Assembly (NCBI RefSeq): GCF_001552135.1
Contig: NZ_BCQP01000052.1
Coordinates: 40,973 to 104,972 of the forward strand
Direction of reading: 5' to 3'
Length of the DNA: 64,000 nt
DNA from: Actinomadura chibensis NBRC 106107
GTDB lineage: Bacteria; Actinomycetota; Actinomycetes; Streptosporangiales; Streptosporangiaceae
Below, one piece after another: positions 48,913-57,688 of the stretch. The translations under genes and the position numbers were made by a program. Each line of letters opens with the position of its first letter. The stretch's first letter is position 1. The notes beneath the pieces were generated by a model. It was given only the letters and a program-made list of their open reading frames with translations, was not told the DNA's origin and ran no database searches.

Positions 48913-50966
48913 GCTCCTCCGACGTCGTCGCCTCGTCCGCCGGGTCGCGGACGGGGCCGTCCGGAGCCCGCCCGCGCGGCCTGCCGGGCTGGGCGCCGAC
49001 CGCCGCGCTCGGCGCGATCCTCGTCCTGTCCGGCGTGCTGTACGGGTGGGGCCTGGGGTCGCTCGGGTGGAGCAACGCCTACTACTCGGCCGCCGTGAAG
49101 TCGATGGGCGAAGGCTTCACCAACCTCATGTTCGGCTCCTACGACCCGGCGGGCGTCGTGACCGTGGACAAGCCGCCCGCCGGGCTGTGGCCGCAGGTGC
49201 TCAGCGCCAAGGTCTTTGGCCTGCACGGGTGGGCGCTGCTCCTGCCGCAGGTGGCCGAGGGCGTCCTCGCCGTGCTCGTGCTGCACCGGACGGTGCGCCG
49301 GTGGGCGGGCGAGGGCGCCGGGCTCGCCGCCGCGCTCGTCCTGACGCTGACGCCGATCACCGTCGCGATCACCCGCAGCAACAACCTCGACACCCCGCTG
49401 CTCCTGCTGCTGGTGTGCGCGGCGTATGCGCTCACGCGGGCCGTCCACGCGCGGACGGGACGGGCCGCGACGTGGTGGCTGTGCGGCTCCGCGTTCCTGG
49501 TCGGGTGCGGTTTCGCCACCAAGATGCTGGCGGCGTGGATGGTCCTGCCCGCCTTCACGGCCGCGTGGCTCGTCGGGACGCGCGGCCCGTGGCTCGGCAG
49601 GGTGGGACGGCTCGCGGCGTCGGGCGCCGTCCTCGCGGTCTCGTCCCTGTGGTGGGTGGCGATGGTCGCGGTGTGGCCGGGCGACCGGCCCTACATCGGC
49701 GGCAGCGAGGACGGTTCGGCCTGGGACCTGGTCGTCGGCTACAACGGCCTCGGCCGTGTCGTCGGCCAGGGGCCCGGCCCCGGCGGCGGTCCCGGCCCTG
49801 GGGGGCCGCCGCCGTGGGGCGGGCCCGGGGCGCCGCGCGGGCCCGGCGCGATGTTCGGCGGCGGCACCGGCCCGCTGCGGATGTTCGGGGACGCGGTCGG
49901 CGGCCAGATCAGCTGGCTGCTGCCGGTGTGCGCGGCGGCTCTCGCGACCGCGCTCGCGGTCGCCGTGCTGCGCCGTCGCGGGCGGCTGCCGGGGGCGGCC
50001 TTTCCTCCCGCTTCGGGATGGGTCCTGTGGAGCCTCTGGCTGCTGGTGTGCGCGGGCGTGTTCTCCATGCAGGAGGGGATCTTCCACCCGTACTACACGA
50101 CGCAGCTCGCCCCGGCGGTCGGCGCCCTGTGCGGGGGGCTGGTCGCCGTGCTCGTCCGCGCGCACCGGGCGGGCGCCCGGTGGCCCGCGCCCGTCGCGGC
50201 GGTCACCGTCGCGGTCACGGTCGCGTGGGCCGTCGTCGTCATCCGCCGGACGCCGGAATGGCACGGCTGGCTGGTGTGGCCGGTCGCCGCGACCGGCGCG
50301 GTCGGCGTCGCGCTGCTGTGCGCGGCGGCGTGGCGTCCGGCCCGGCTGCTGCCGGTCGCGCTCGCGGTCGGCGCGGCGGCGGTGCTCGTCGCGCCGGGCG
50401 CGTGGGCGGCGGCCGTCCCGGCGGACGGGTCCGCGTCGATGGGCGGCGTCATCCCGGCGGCGGGCCCGCCGATGATGCCGCCGTTCCCCCGCGCCGCCGG
50501 ACGGGACCGTCCGCCGCGCGGCTTCCCGCCCGGCCCGTTCCCGCCGGGGCCCCGGGACGGCGCCGCGCTCACCGCCGACCAGCGGCGGATCCTCGACTAC
50601 GCGCGCCGCGAGTCGGGCCCCGCGCGGATCACCCTCGCCGTCGAGGGCGGCGCGATGGCGGCGTCGCCGTTCATCCTGCACAGCGACTCGCACGTCATCG
50701 GCATGGGCGGCTTCATGTCGGCGGACGACGCCCCGTCCGTCCGGCAGCTGGAGCGGTGGACGCAGGGCGGCGAGCTCCGCTTCGTCCTCGGCTCCGCGAT
50801 GCCGTTCCCGGGACGCGGCGGCCCGCCCGCGCGGCGGGCCGCGTGGGTCGCCGGGCACTGCCGGGCCGTCCCGCCGTCCGCCTACGGCGGCACGGGCGCG
50901 CCGACCGGCGGCGGCCCGGCGGGCTTCGGGCGCGGCGCTACCCTCTACGACTGCGCGGCTCACTGA
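48909..50966 (+). CDS. PMT/ArnT-like polytopic glycosyltransferase
   Basis: 685-residue membrane enzyme of the dolichyl-phosphate-mannose/ArnT-like (GT39/GT83) type. Features: first outer loop with WSNAYYSAAVKSM and VDKPPAGLWPQ near residue 75, TRSNNLDTPL, then about 11-12 TM segments. A glycine/proline-rich stretch (near residues 285-320) and a second one (near 520-555) are inserted in outer loops. The C-terminal 130 residues are a soluble outer domain. It would use the lipid-linked sugar made by the upstream GT2-GtrA protein to glycosylate proteins or cell-wall polymers. Coupled by a 4-nt overlap. Confidence 0.88.
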   Translation: MSSSDVVASSAGSRTGPSGARPRGLPGWAPTAALGAILVLSGVLYGWGLGSLGWSNAYYSAAVKSMGEGFTNLMFGSYDPAGVVTVDKPPAGLWPQVLSAKVFGLHGWALLLPQVAEGVLAVLVLHRTVRRWAGEGAGLAAALVLTLTPITVAITRSNNLDTPLLLLLVCAAYALTRAVHARTGRAATWWLCGSAFLVGCGFATKMLAAWMVLPAFTAAWLVGTRGPWLGRVGRLAASGAVLAVSSLWWVAMVAVWPGDRPYIGGSEDGSAWDLVVGYNGLGRVVGQGPGPGGGPGPGGPPPWGGPGAPRGPGAMFGGGTGPLRMFGDAVGGQISWLLPVCAAALATALAVAVLRRRGRLPGAAFPPASGWVLWSLWLLVCAGVFSMQEGIFHPYYTTQLAPAVGALCGGLVAVLVRAHRAGARWPAPVAAVTVAVTVAWAVVVIRRTPEWHGWLVWPVAATGAVGVALLCAAAWRPARLLPVALAVGAAAVLVAPGAWAAAVPADGSASMGGVIPAAGPPMMPPFPRAAGRDRPPRGFPPGPFPPGPRDGAALTADQRRILDYARRESGPARITLAVEGGAMAASPFILHSDSHVIGMGGFMSADDAPSVRQLERWTQGGELRFVLGSAMPFPGRGGPPARRAAWVAGHCRAVPPSAYGGTGAPTGGGPAGFGRGATLYDCAAH

Positions 50967-50989
50967 CCCCGTGGGCGAGGTGATCGATC

Positions 50990-51751
50990 GTGGCTGCGAC
51001 GGACGCCGGGCACACCCCCCGGCGCGTGCTGGTCGTGGAGGACGACGACGGCATCCGCGTCCTGCTGGAGTCGACGCTCCGGCTGTCCGGGTACGAGGTG
51101 GACAGCCGCGACACCGGCCAGGGCGCGCTGCTCGCCGTCGAGCGGTTCCGCCCGGACCTGATCCTCCTCGATGTGATGCTCCCGGACGTGGACGGCCTGA
51201 CCGTCACCGCGAGCCTGCGGGCCGTGGGCGTCGACACCCCGATCCTGTTCCTGACCGCCCTCGGCGAGGTCCGCGACCGCGTCGCCGGGCTGGCCGCCGG
51301 GGCGGACGACTACGTCACGAAGCCGTTCAGCCTGGAGGAGGTGCTGCTGCGCGTCCAGGCGATCCTGCGGCGGTCCGGCGCGGCCGGCGACGGGACGGCG
51401 GCGCGCGCCGACGTCCTGCGCTACGCCGACCTCGTCCTGGACGAGTCGGCCCACGAGGTCCACCGGGCGGGCGAGTACATCCGGCTGTCGCCCACCGAGT
51501 TCAGCCTGCTCGCGTACCTGATGGCGAACCCGCGCCGGGTGCTGAGCAAGGCGCAGATCCTCGACCACGTCTGGCGGTACGACTTCAACGGCGACGGCCG
51601 CATCGTCGAGACCTACGTGAAGTACCTGCGCCGGAAGATCGACCGCTTCGACCCGCCGCTCATCCACACCGTCCGGGGCGTGGGCTACTGCCTGCGCCTC
51701 CCGCGCGAGGGCGCCGAGGCGGCGGGGCGCGCCGAGACGGCCGGGCCGTGA
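50990..51751 (+). CDS. OmpR/PhoB-family response regulator
   Basis: 253 residues. The receiver domain has the acidic pocket VVEDDD (16-20), phospho-acceptor Asp61 in LILLDVMLPD and the KPF lysine. A winged-helix DNA-binding domain follows (about 150-240: LSPTEFSLLAYLMANPRRVLSKAQIL; RIVETYVKYLRRKID; TVRGVGYCLR). GTG start 50990. Its stop overlaps the histidine kinase start by 4 nt. It lies 23 nt after the glycosyltransferase gene and may control it. Confidence 0.95.
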   Translation: MAATDAGHTPRRVLVVEDDDGIRVLLESTLRLSGYEVDSRDTGQGALLAVERFRPDLILLDVMLPDVDGLTVTASLRAVGVDTPILFLTALGEVRDRVAGLAAGADDYVTKPFSLEEVLLRVQAILRRSGAAGDGTAARADVLRYADLVLDESAHEVHRAGEYIRLSPTEFSLLAYLMANPRRVLSKAQILDHVWRYDFNGDGRIVETYVKYLRRKIDRFDPPLIHTVRGVGYCLRLPREGAEAAGRAETAGP

Positions 51752-53250
51752 TCCGCGCGCTGCCCGGCGGGCCGGGGTCGCTGCGCCGCCGCCTCGTGCT
51801 CGGCGCGACGGCGCTCGCGGCGGCGGCGGTCCTCGCCTCGCAGGCGATCGGGTACGTCGTCCTGCGGTCCTGGCTGCTCGGCCAGGTCGACGAGCAGCTC
51901 CGCGGCTTCCCGCCCGCGCCCCGGCACTTCGACGCGTCGTCCGGACGGCGCGAACCGCCCCACCCGCCCCCGGACGGCGCCGAGCTGCCGTCGGAGTTCC
52001 GCCTCTACTTCTACGAGACCTCCGGCCGCCTCTCCCCGCACACCCTCGGGCGCGGCCCGAAGTCGCCGCCCCGCCTCCCGCCGACCCTGGCCCGGCTGGA
52101 CGTCCGTCCGGGCGGGCTCGCGACGCTGCCCGCGTCCGCCGGGGACGGCCGCTGGCGGGTGCGGCGCGGGACGGCCCCCGACGGCCGCGTCGTCATCGTC
52201 GCCCTCCCGATGGACACCGTCGACGGCGCGATGTCCAAGCTGCTGTGGCTGAACGCGGTCGTGCTGGCGCTGACGCTCGCCGCGCTCGTCGTCGCCGGAC
52301 GCTGGGCGGTGCGCCTCGCCCTGCTCCCGCTGACCCGGATGGAGCGGACCGCCGAGGAGATCACCGCCGGACGGCTGGACGAGCGCGTCGCCGACGCCGA
52401 CCCCCGCACCGAGATCGGACGCCTCGGCGGCGTCCTGAACGCCATGCTGGAACAGCTCCAGGGCGCGCTGCGCGAGCACGAGTCGTCGGAGGCGCGGCTG
52501 CGCCGCTTCGTCGCCGACGCCGGGCACGAGCTGCGCACCCCGCTGACCTCCATCCAGGGCTTCGCCGAGCTGTCGCTGCGGCACGCGGAGCTCCCGGCCC
52601 GGCAGCGGGCCGCCGCCGACCGGCTGATCCGGCAGAACGCGGAGCGGATGAGCGTCCTCGTCGACGACCTCCTGCTGCTGGCCAAGCTGGACCAGGAGCC
52701 CACCTACCGCAGCGAGACGGTCGACCTGCTCGCCATCGCGGCGGACGCGATCGGCACCGCCGCCGTCCGGCACCCCGGCCGTCCGATCGGCCTGAAGCCG
52801 CTGCACGACGACACGGGCGAACTGGAGCTGGTCGAGACGACCGGGGACCCGCACCGGCTCCGCCAGGTGCTGACGAACCTCGTCTCCAACGCGCTGGCGC
52901 ACACGCCGTCCGGGACGCCGATCCACGTCCGCGTCGGCACCGCGTGCGCGGGCCCGGCCTGCGGCGCCGACCGCGACGGGCGGGTCAGCCCGTCCCCGCC
53001 GATCGAGGACGGGACGCGCGTCCGCGTCATCGAGGTCGCCGACGAGGGTCCGGGGCTCGCCCCGGACAAGGCCGCCCACCTCTTCGAGCGCTTCTACCGC
53101 GTCGACCCGTCCCGGTCCCGCGACCACGGCGGCAGCGGGCTCGGCCTCGCCATCGCCGCCGCCATCGCCGAGAACCACGGCGGCCGCCTGGAACTCGACA
53201 CCGCGCCCGGCGACGGCTGCACCTTCCGGCTCGTCCTCCTGGCCATTTAG
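51748..53250 (+). CDS. sensor histidine kinase
   Basis: 500-residue membrane sensor. TM1 near residues 12-35, an outer sensor loop of about 130 residues rich in Pro, TM2 near 160-185, a HAMP linker (LTRMERTAEEITAGRLDERV), then the dimerisation helix with phospho-acceptor His260 (AGHELRTPL), N-box NLVSNALAHTP and G-boxes DEGPGL and GGSGLGLAI. An insertion with Cys residues (CAGPACGADRDGR) lies in the ATP domain. Partner of the overlapping response regulator. Confidence 0.94.
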   Translation: MIRALPGGPGSLRRRLVLGATALAAAAVLASQAIGYVVLRSWLLGQVDEQLRGFPPAPRHFDASSGRREPPHPPPDGAELPSEFRLYFYETSGRLSPHTLGRGPKSPPRLPPTLARLDVRPGGLATLPASAGDGRWRVRRGTAPDGRVVIVALPMDTVDGAMSKLLWLNAVVLALTLAALVVAGRWAVRLALLPLTRMERTAEEITAGRLDERVADADPRTEIGRLGGVLNAMLEQLQGALREHESSEARLRRFVADAGHELRTPLTSIQGFAELSLRHAELPARQRAAADRLIRQNAERMSVLVDDLLLLAKLDQEPTYRSETVDLLAIAADAIGTAAVRHPGRPIGLKPLHDDTGELELVETTGDPHRLRQVLTNLVSNALAHTPSGTPIHVRVGTACAGPACGADRDGRVSPSPPIEDGTRVRVIEVADEGPGLAPDKAAHLFERFYRVDPSRSRDHGGSGLGLAIAAAIAENHGGRLELDTAPGDGCTFRLVLLAI

Positions 53251-53276
53251 TGATACTGAACTTAGTATCATTTTTT
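53251..53276 (+). promoter_or_regulatory. AT-rich palindrome with T-run: terminator or sulfatase operator
   Basis: TGATACT-GAACTT-AGTATCA is a perfect 7+6+7 palindrome followed by six Ts, directly after the kinase stop. It could be a Rho-independent terminator of the two-component operon, or an operator for the sulfatase starting at 53323; the right half (AACTTAGTATCA) resembles a site in front of the peptide-ABC operon at 60287. Confidence 0.65.
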
Positions 53277-53322
53277 GACCGCGGCGTCCGAGTGCGCGCC
53301 GCCCGTTCCCGAGAGGGGCCGC

Positions 53323-54894
53323 ATGGGACGCAGGATCCTGTTCATCACCACCGACCAGCAGCGGTACGACGCGTACGGGTGCAACGGCGGCGAGGTCGCG
53401 CGGACGCCGGTGACCGACGGGCTCGCCGCCGAGGGCGTCCGGTTCGAGCGGGCCTACTGCCAGAACGTCGTCTGCACCCCGGCCAGGTCGAGCATGCTGA
53501 CCGGGCAGTACCCGCGGACGCACGGCGCGATCGCCAACGGCGTGCCGCTGCCGGACGACGCCCCGAGCGTCGCCCAGGTGCTCCGCGACGCGGGCTACCG
53601 CACGGCGCTGATCGGCAAGGTCCACTTCGAGCCGATCGCCGACCCGGACGGGCGGTGGGAGCAGAACCGGATCCCGCTCGCGGGCGAGCACGGCCCCTAC
53701 CGGGGCTTCGAGTACGTCGAGTTCGCCGGGCACGGGCCGCAGGGCGCCTCGCACTACGCGAACTGGCTGCGCGCCGAGCACCCCGAGGACACCGGCGGCT
53801 TCCTGCGGATCTTCTCGGCCGCGCCGGGCGGCGACACCGGCGCGCCCGGCGTCGCGCACAACCCGGTGCCGCGCGAGCACTACCACACCGACTGGGTCGC
53901 CGAGCGGACCGCGGCCTGGCTCGACACCCTCGACGATGACGACGACTGGTTCTGCTGGATGAGCTTCCCCGACCCGCACCACCCGTGGGACGTCCCCGCG
54001 TCCGAGGTGGACCGGGTGGACTGGCGCAAGCTCGACCTGCCGCCCGGCCACCCCGGCTCCGACGAGCGGATCAGGGAGATCCTGTCCGGGCGCCCGGCGC
54101 ACTGGCTGGCCTGGTACGACGGCTCGGTGCCGAACATCGACGCGGCGCCCGGCGACTTCGTCCCGGCCGACCTGACGCACGACCAGATCCGGGAGCTGAA
54201 CGCGCTCGTCCACGCCAAGAACGAGCTGCTGGACGAGGCGTTCGGCCGCGTCCTCGCCAAGATCGAGGAGCGCGGCTGGGGCGACGACACCGACGTGTTC
54301 GTGACCACCGACCACGGCGAGTTCCAGGGCGAGCTGGGCCTGCTGTTCAAGGGCCCGTACCACGTGGACGCGCTGATGCGGCTGCCGATGGTGTGGCGCC
54401 CGGCGCGGTCGGCGGGCGTCCCGGCGGCGGTGGTGCCGGAGCCGGTGGGCCAGATCGACCTCGCGCCCACGTTCTGCGCGATCGCGGGCGTCGAGGCCCC
54501 GGACTGGATGGAGGGCCGGGCGCTGCCCACCGCCGCCGGGTCCGGACGCGAGCGCGCGATCGTGGAGTGGGACAGCCAGCTCGACACCGGGTACCGGATG
54601 CGGACGATCGTCCAGGACGGCTGGATCTGCACCGTGTACGAGCCGACCGACCGCGAGTACGGCATGCCGAAGGCCGACCGGTACGCCGACTTCGGGATGC
54701 GCCCGCCGGAGCGGGAGATCGTCTACGACGGCACCGAGGGCGAGCTGTACCACCTGGCCGACGACCCCTACCAGTGGGACAACCGGTGGGACGACCCGGC
54801 GGCGGCCGAGGTGCGGGCCCGGCTGGTGCGCGACCTCCACGAGCATCTGCCGCCGATGCGCGAGCCGCGCCTGCGCCCGCAGGCCATGGGCTGA
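53323..54894 (+). CDS. sulfatase-family hydrolase
   Basis: 523-residue alkaline-phosphatase-fold enzyme. Metal ligands include Asp11 (ITTDQQR) and the late TTDHGE; the sulfatase signature CTPARSS holds Cys51, which family members convert to formylglycine. No signal peptide is visible, so it should be cytosolic. Likely substrates are sulfate esters, or phosphonate monoesters as in related enzymes. GAGAGGGG precedes ATG 53323. It converges with a dipeptide-type ABC operon. No formylglycine-generating enzyme gene is present in the window. Confidence 0.92.
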   Translation: MGRRILFITTDQQRYDAYGCNGGEVARTPVTDGLAAEGVRFERAYCQNVVCTPARSSMLTGQYPRTHGAIANGVPLPDDAPSVAQVLRDAGYRTALIGKVHFEPIADPDGRWEQNRIPLAGEHGPYRGFEYVEFAGHGPQGASHYANWLRAEHPEDTGGFLRIFSAAPGGDTGAPGVAHNPVPREHYHTDWVAERTAAWLDTLDDDDDWFCWMSFPDPHHPWDVPASEVDRVDWRKLDLPPGHPGSDERIREILSGRPAHWLAWYDGSVPNIDAAPGDFVPADLTHDQIRELNALVHAKNELLDEAFGRVLAKIEERGWGDDTDVFVTTDHGEFQGELGLLFKGPYHVDALMRLPMVWRPARSAGVPAAVVPEPVGQIDLAPTFCAIAGVEAPDWMEGRALPTAAGSGRERAIVEWDSQLDTGYRMRTIVQDGWICTVYEPTDREYGMPKADRYADFGMRPPEREIVYDGTEGELYHLADDPYQWDNRWDDPAAAEVRARLVRDLHEHLPPMREPRLRPQAMG

Positions 54895-54905
54895 GCGAGC
54901 CCGGT

Positions 54906-54943
54906 CCGGTCCGGGGCGGCGGAGGCCCGCCGCCCCGGACCGG
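54906..54943. terminator. strong bidirectional hairpin terminator
   Basis: Arms 54906-54922 and 54927-54943 are exact 17-bp reverse complements (CCGGTCCGGGGCGGCGG) with a 4-nt loop, between the converging sulfatase and ABC ATPase genes. Confidence 0.88.
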
Positions 54944-54944
54944 C

Positions 54945-55751
54945 TCACCCCACCGAGAGGACGGGCACCGCCGCCAGCAGGCGGCGGGTGTAGGGGTGCT
55001 GGACGGCGTCCTCGGTGAGCCCGTCCGCCGTGCACTCCTCGACGACCGCGCCCTTGTTCATCACCAGGACCCGGTCGCAGACCAGCCGGATCACGCTGAT
55101 GTCGTGGCTGATCAGCAGGTAGGCGAGGTTCTCTTCCCGCTTCAGGTCCAGCAGGAGCTGGAGGATCTGCGCCTGGACGGACACGTCGAGCGCCGACACC
55201 GACTCGTCCAGCACCATCAGCTCGGGGGAGACGGCGAGCGCGCGGGCGATCGAGGCGCGCTGCCGCTGCCCGCCCGACAGGCCGGCCGGGCGCCGCGCCG
55301 CCACCCGCGAGCCGAGCCCCACCCGGTCGAGGATCTCCGCCGCACGCTTGCGGGCCTCCGCGCGCGGCAGCCGCCGCCACAGCCGCAGCGGCTCCGCGAC
55401 GATCTCCTCGATCGTCATGTACGGGTTGAGGGACGTGTACGGGTCCTGGAACACCATCTGGACGGTGCGCCACATCCCCGGGTCGACGCGGCGGCCCGCG
55501 TGGACGTCGCGGCCCGCGATGTCTCGTCCGGCGATCCGGACCCGTCCCGAGTCCGGCCGGACGAGGCCGCAGATCACCCCGGCCAGCGTGGACTTGCCCG
55601 ACCCCGACTCCCCGACGACCCCGAGCGACTCCCCGGCCGCCATCGTGAAGCCGACCCGGTCGACGGCGACGGTCGGCGCGCCCCGCCGCGGCCACCCGCC
55701 CGCCCGGAAGGTCTTGGTCACCGACTCGACCTGCAGCAGCGCCTCAGACAT
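54945..55751 (-). CDS. dipeptide/oligopeptide-type ABC transporter ATP-binding protein (DppF-like)
   Basis: 268-residue ATPase. Walker A GESGSGKST, Q-loop FQDPYTSLNP, signature LSGGQRQR, Walker B LMVLDESVSALD, H-loop ISHDISV and a short C-terminal oligopeptide-ATPase motif (VQHPYTRRLLAAVP). Works with the other ATPase as a heterodimer. ATG 55751 overlaps the preceding ATPase gene by 8 nt. Last gene of the five-gene importer operon. Confidence 0.93.
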   Translation of the reverse strand: MSEALLQVESVTKTFRAGGWPRRGAPTVAVDRVGFTMAAGESLGVVGESGSGKSTLAGVICGLVRPDSGRVRIAGRDIAGRDVHAGRRVDPGMWRTVQMVFQDPYTSLNPYMTIEEIVAEPLRLWRRLPRAEARKRAAEILDRVGLGSRVAARRPAGLSGGQRQRASIARALAVSPELMVLDESVSALDVSVQAQILQLLLDLKREENLAYLLISHDISVIRLVCDRVLVMNKGAVVEECTADGLTEDAVQHPYTRRLLAAVPVLSVG

Positions 55752-56817
55752 CGGCGTCCTTCCTGGTCAGGGCCACGGCTTCGGGGCCGGCGGCGGCGAG
55801 CGCGGGGTCCCCGGCGCGCACGCACCGGACGGACCGTCCCGGCGCGTGCTCGGCGAGCGCCGGATGGTGCTCGGCGCACGCGTCCACCGCGAACGGGCAG
55901 CGCGGCAGGAACCGGCAGCCGGACGCGATCTGCCCCGGCTGCGGGACGCTCCCCGGCAGCGACCGGATCTCACCGAGTTCGAGAGCGCGCTCCGGGATGC
56001 ACCGGGCGAGCGCGTCGACGTAGGGGTGCAGGGCGTCGCCCAGCACGGCCGCGGTGCCCCCGGTCTCCACCAGCTCCCCGGCGTACATGATCAGCAGCCG
56101 GTCGCACCGCTCGCTGACGAGCGCGAGGTCGTGCGAGACGAGCAGGGTCGCGAGGCCGAGGTCGCGGCGCAGCCGGTCGATCAGGTCCATCACGCCCCGC
56201 TGGACGGTCACGTCCAGCGCGGTCGTCGGCTCGTCCGCGATCAGGACGGACGGGTTCCCGGCGACCGCGATCGCGATCATGACGCGCTGCCGCATGCCGC
56301 CGGAGAACTCGAACGGGTACTGCCGGGCCCGCTCGGCGGCCCGCGCGATGCCGACGTCGTCCAGCAGCTTCACGGCCTCCCGGCGCGCGGCGCGGCGGGA
56401 CAGCCCCGAGCGGCGCAGCCGCAGCGCCTCCGCGACCTGGTCGCCCACCCGCATCGACGGGTTGAGGCTGGTCATCGGGTTCTGGAACACCATCGCGAGG
56501 GAGTCGCGGCGCCGCGTCCGGACGCCGTCGCCTTCCACGGCGCGTCCGGCGAGCTCGATCCGCCCTCCCGCGAGCCGGACGCCGCGCGGCAGCAGCCCCG
56601 CGACGGCGGACGCGGTGAGGCTCTTCCCGGAGCCCGACTCGCCGACGAGCCCGACCATCTCGCCCGGCCGGATCGCGAACGACACGTCGGTCACGAGCGG
56701 GGCGGGGGAGTGCTCCCGGTCCAGCTCGACGGTGAGGCCGTCGACCCGGAGCGCGGGCGCGGCGCCCTTCCCGGCGGCGCCCCGCTCGGCGGGGCCGGGC
56801 TTCGCGAGGTCAGGCAT
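55744..56817 (-). CDS. dipeptide/oligopeptide-type ABC transporter ATP-binding protein (DppD-like)
   Basis: 357-residue ATPase with Walker A GESGSGKSLT, FQNPMTSLNPSMRVG, FSGGMRQR and LIADEPTTALD. The C-terminal extension has the oligo_HPY domain with the cysteine cluster GCRFLPRCPFAVDAC, which often binds an iron-sulfur cluster or is structural in this family. Overlaps the permease gene upstream by 8 nt. Confidence 0.93.
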   Translation of the reverse strand: MPDLAKPGPAERGAAGKGAAPALRVDGLTVELDREHSPAPLVTDVSFAIRPGEMVGLVGESGSGKSLTASAVAGLLPRGVRLAGGRIELAGRAVEGDGVRTRRRDSLAMVFQNPMTSLNPSMRVGDQVAEALRLRRSGLSRRAARREAVKLLDDVGIARAAERARQYPFEFSGGMRQRVMIAIAVAGNPSVLIADEPTTALDVTVQRGVMDLIDRLRRDLGLATLLVSHDLALVSERCDRLLIMYAGELVETGGTAAVLGDALHPYVDALARCIPERALELGEIRSLPGSVPQPGQIASGCRFLPRCPFAVDACAEHHPALAEHAPGRSVRCVRAGDPALAAAGPEAVALTRKDADV

Positions 56818-57688
56818 GCCGGTCCTCCTTGTCGTCGGCGTCCCCGAGCAGGTTCAGGCAGAGGATCAGCACGGTGATCACCGCGGCCGGGACGAGCACC
56901 ACCCGGGGCTCGGACGCGAGCATCGCCGACGCGCCGGTCAGCAGGGTGCCGAGGCTCGCGCCCGGCGGCTGGACGCCGACGCCGAGGAAGCTGATCCCCG
57001 CCTCCACGACGAGGGCGAGCCCCAGCAGGTAGCTGACCTGGACGGCCGCCTGGTCGCGGACGCCCGGCAGCAGGTACCGCCACACGATCCGGGTGTGCGA
57101 GCACCCCGACATCCGCCCGGCGGTGACGAACGGGCTGACCGCGAGCCGCATCGTCTCGGCCCGCACCACCCGGTAGATCCGCGGCGCGAAGATCACGCCG
57201 AGCGTGACCATCTGGCCCTCGATGCCGGTGCGGAGCGCGGCCTGCACGGTCAGCAGCAGGATCAGCGCGGGCACGGTGAGGACGACGTCCGCGATCCGCC
57301 CGGTGATCCCGTCGATCCAGCCCCGCCGGTACCCGGCGAGCAGCCCGGTCGGGACGCCGATCGCCGCCGCGACGCCGACCGCCGTGAGCGCGGCGAACAT
57401 CGACGTCCGGATGCCCCAGAGCAGGCGGCTGAACAGGTCGCGGCCGAGCTGGTCGGTGCCGAGCCAGTGGTCGCCCGACATGTCGGCGAGCGTCCGGCCG
57501 ACGTCCTGGCGCGTGGGGTCGGCCAGCGGCAGGAACGGCGTCAGCACCGTCACCAGGAGGCACAGGACGACGAAGCCGAGGGCCGCCGACCGTCCCCGGC
57601 CGAGCCGCCGCACCCACTGTCGCCTGCGCCGAACGGCGACCGCGGCGTCCGCCTCCGCCGGACGGGCCCGTTCGACGACGCCCTTCAT
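56810..57688 (-). CDS. dipeptide-type ABC transporter permease (DppC-like)
   Basis: 292-residue membrane permease. N-terminal cytoplasmic tail, TM1 near 36-55, the family sequence DHWLGTDQLGRDLFSRLLWGIRTS, and the coupling loop near RAETMRLAVSPFVTAGRMSGCSHTRI. About six TM segments. Start ATG 57688 overlaps the DppB-like stop by 4 nt. Confidence 0.92.
   Translation of the reverse strand: MKGVVERARPAEADAAVAVRRRRQWVRRLGRGRSAALGFVVLCLLVTVLTPFLPLADPTRQDVGRTLADMSGDHWLGTDQLGRDLFSRLLWGIRTSMFAALTAVGVAAAIGVPTGLLAGYRRGWIDGITGRIADVVLTVPALILLLTVQAALRTGIEGQMVTLGVIFAPRIYRVVRAETMRLAVSPFVTAGRMSGCSHTRIVWRYLLPGVRDQAAVQVSYLLGLALVVEAGISFLGVGVQPPGASLGTLLTGASAMLASEPRVVLVPAAVITVLILCLNLLGDADDKEDRHA

Noticed and set aside
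51685..55695. A 1336-codon open frame on the minus strand over the kinase and sulfatase genes
   Set aside because: It is antisense to genes with complete catalytic motifs and has only repetitive Gly/Arg/Asp/Val composition.
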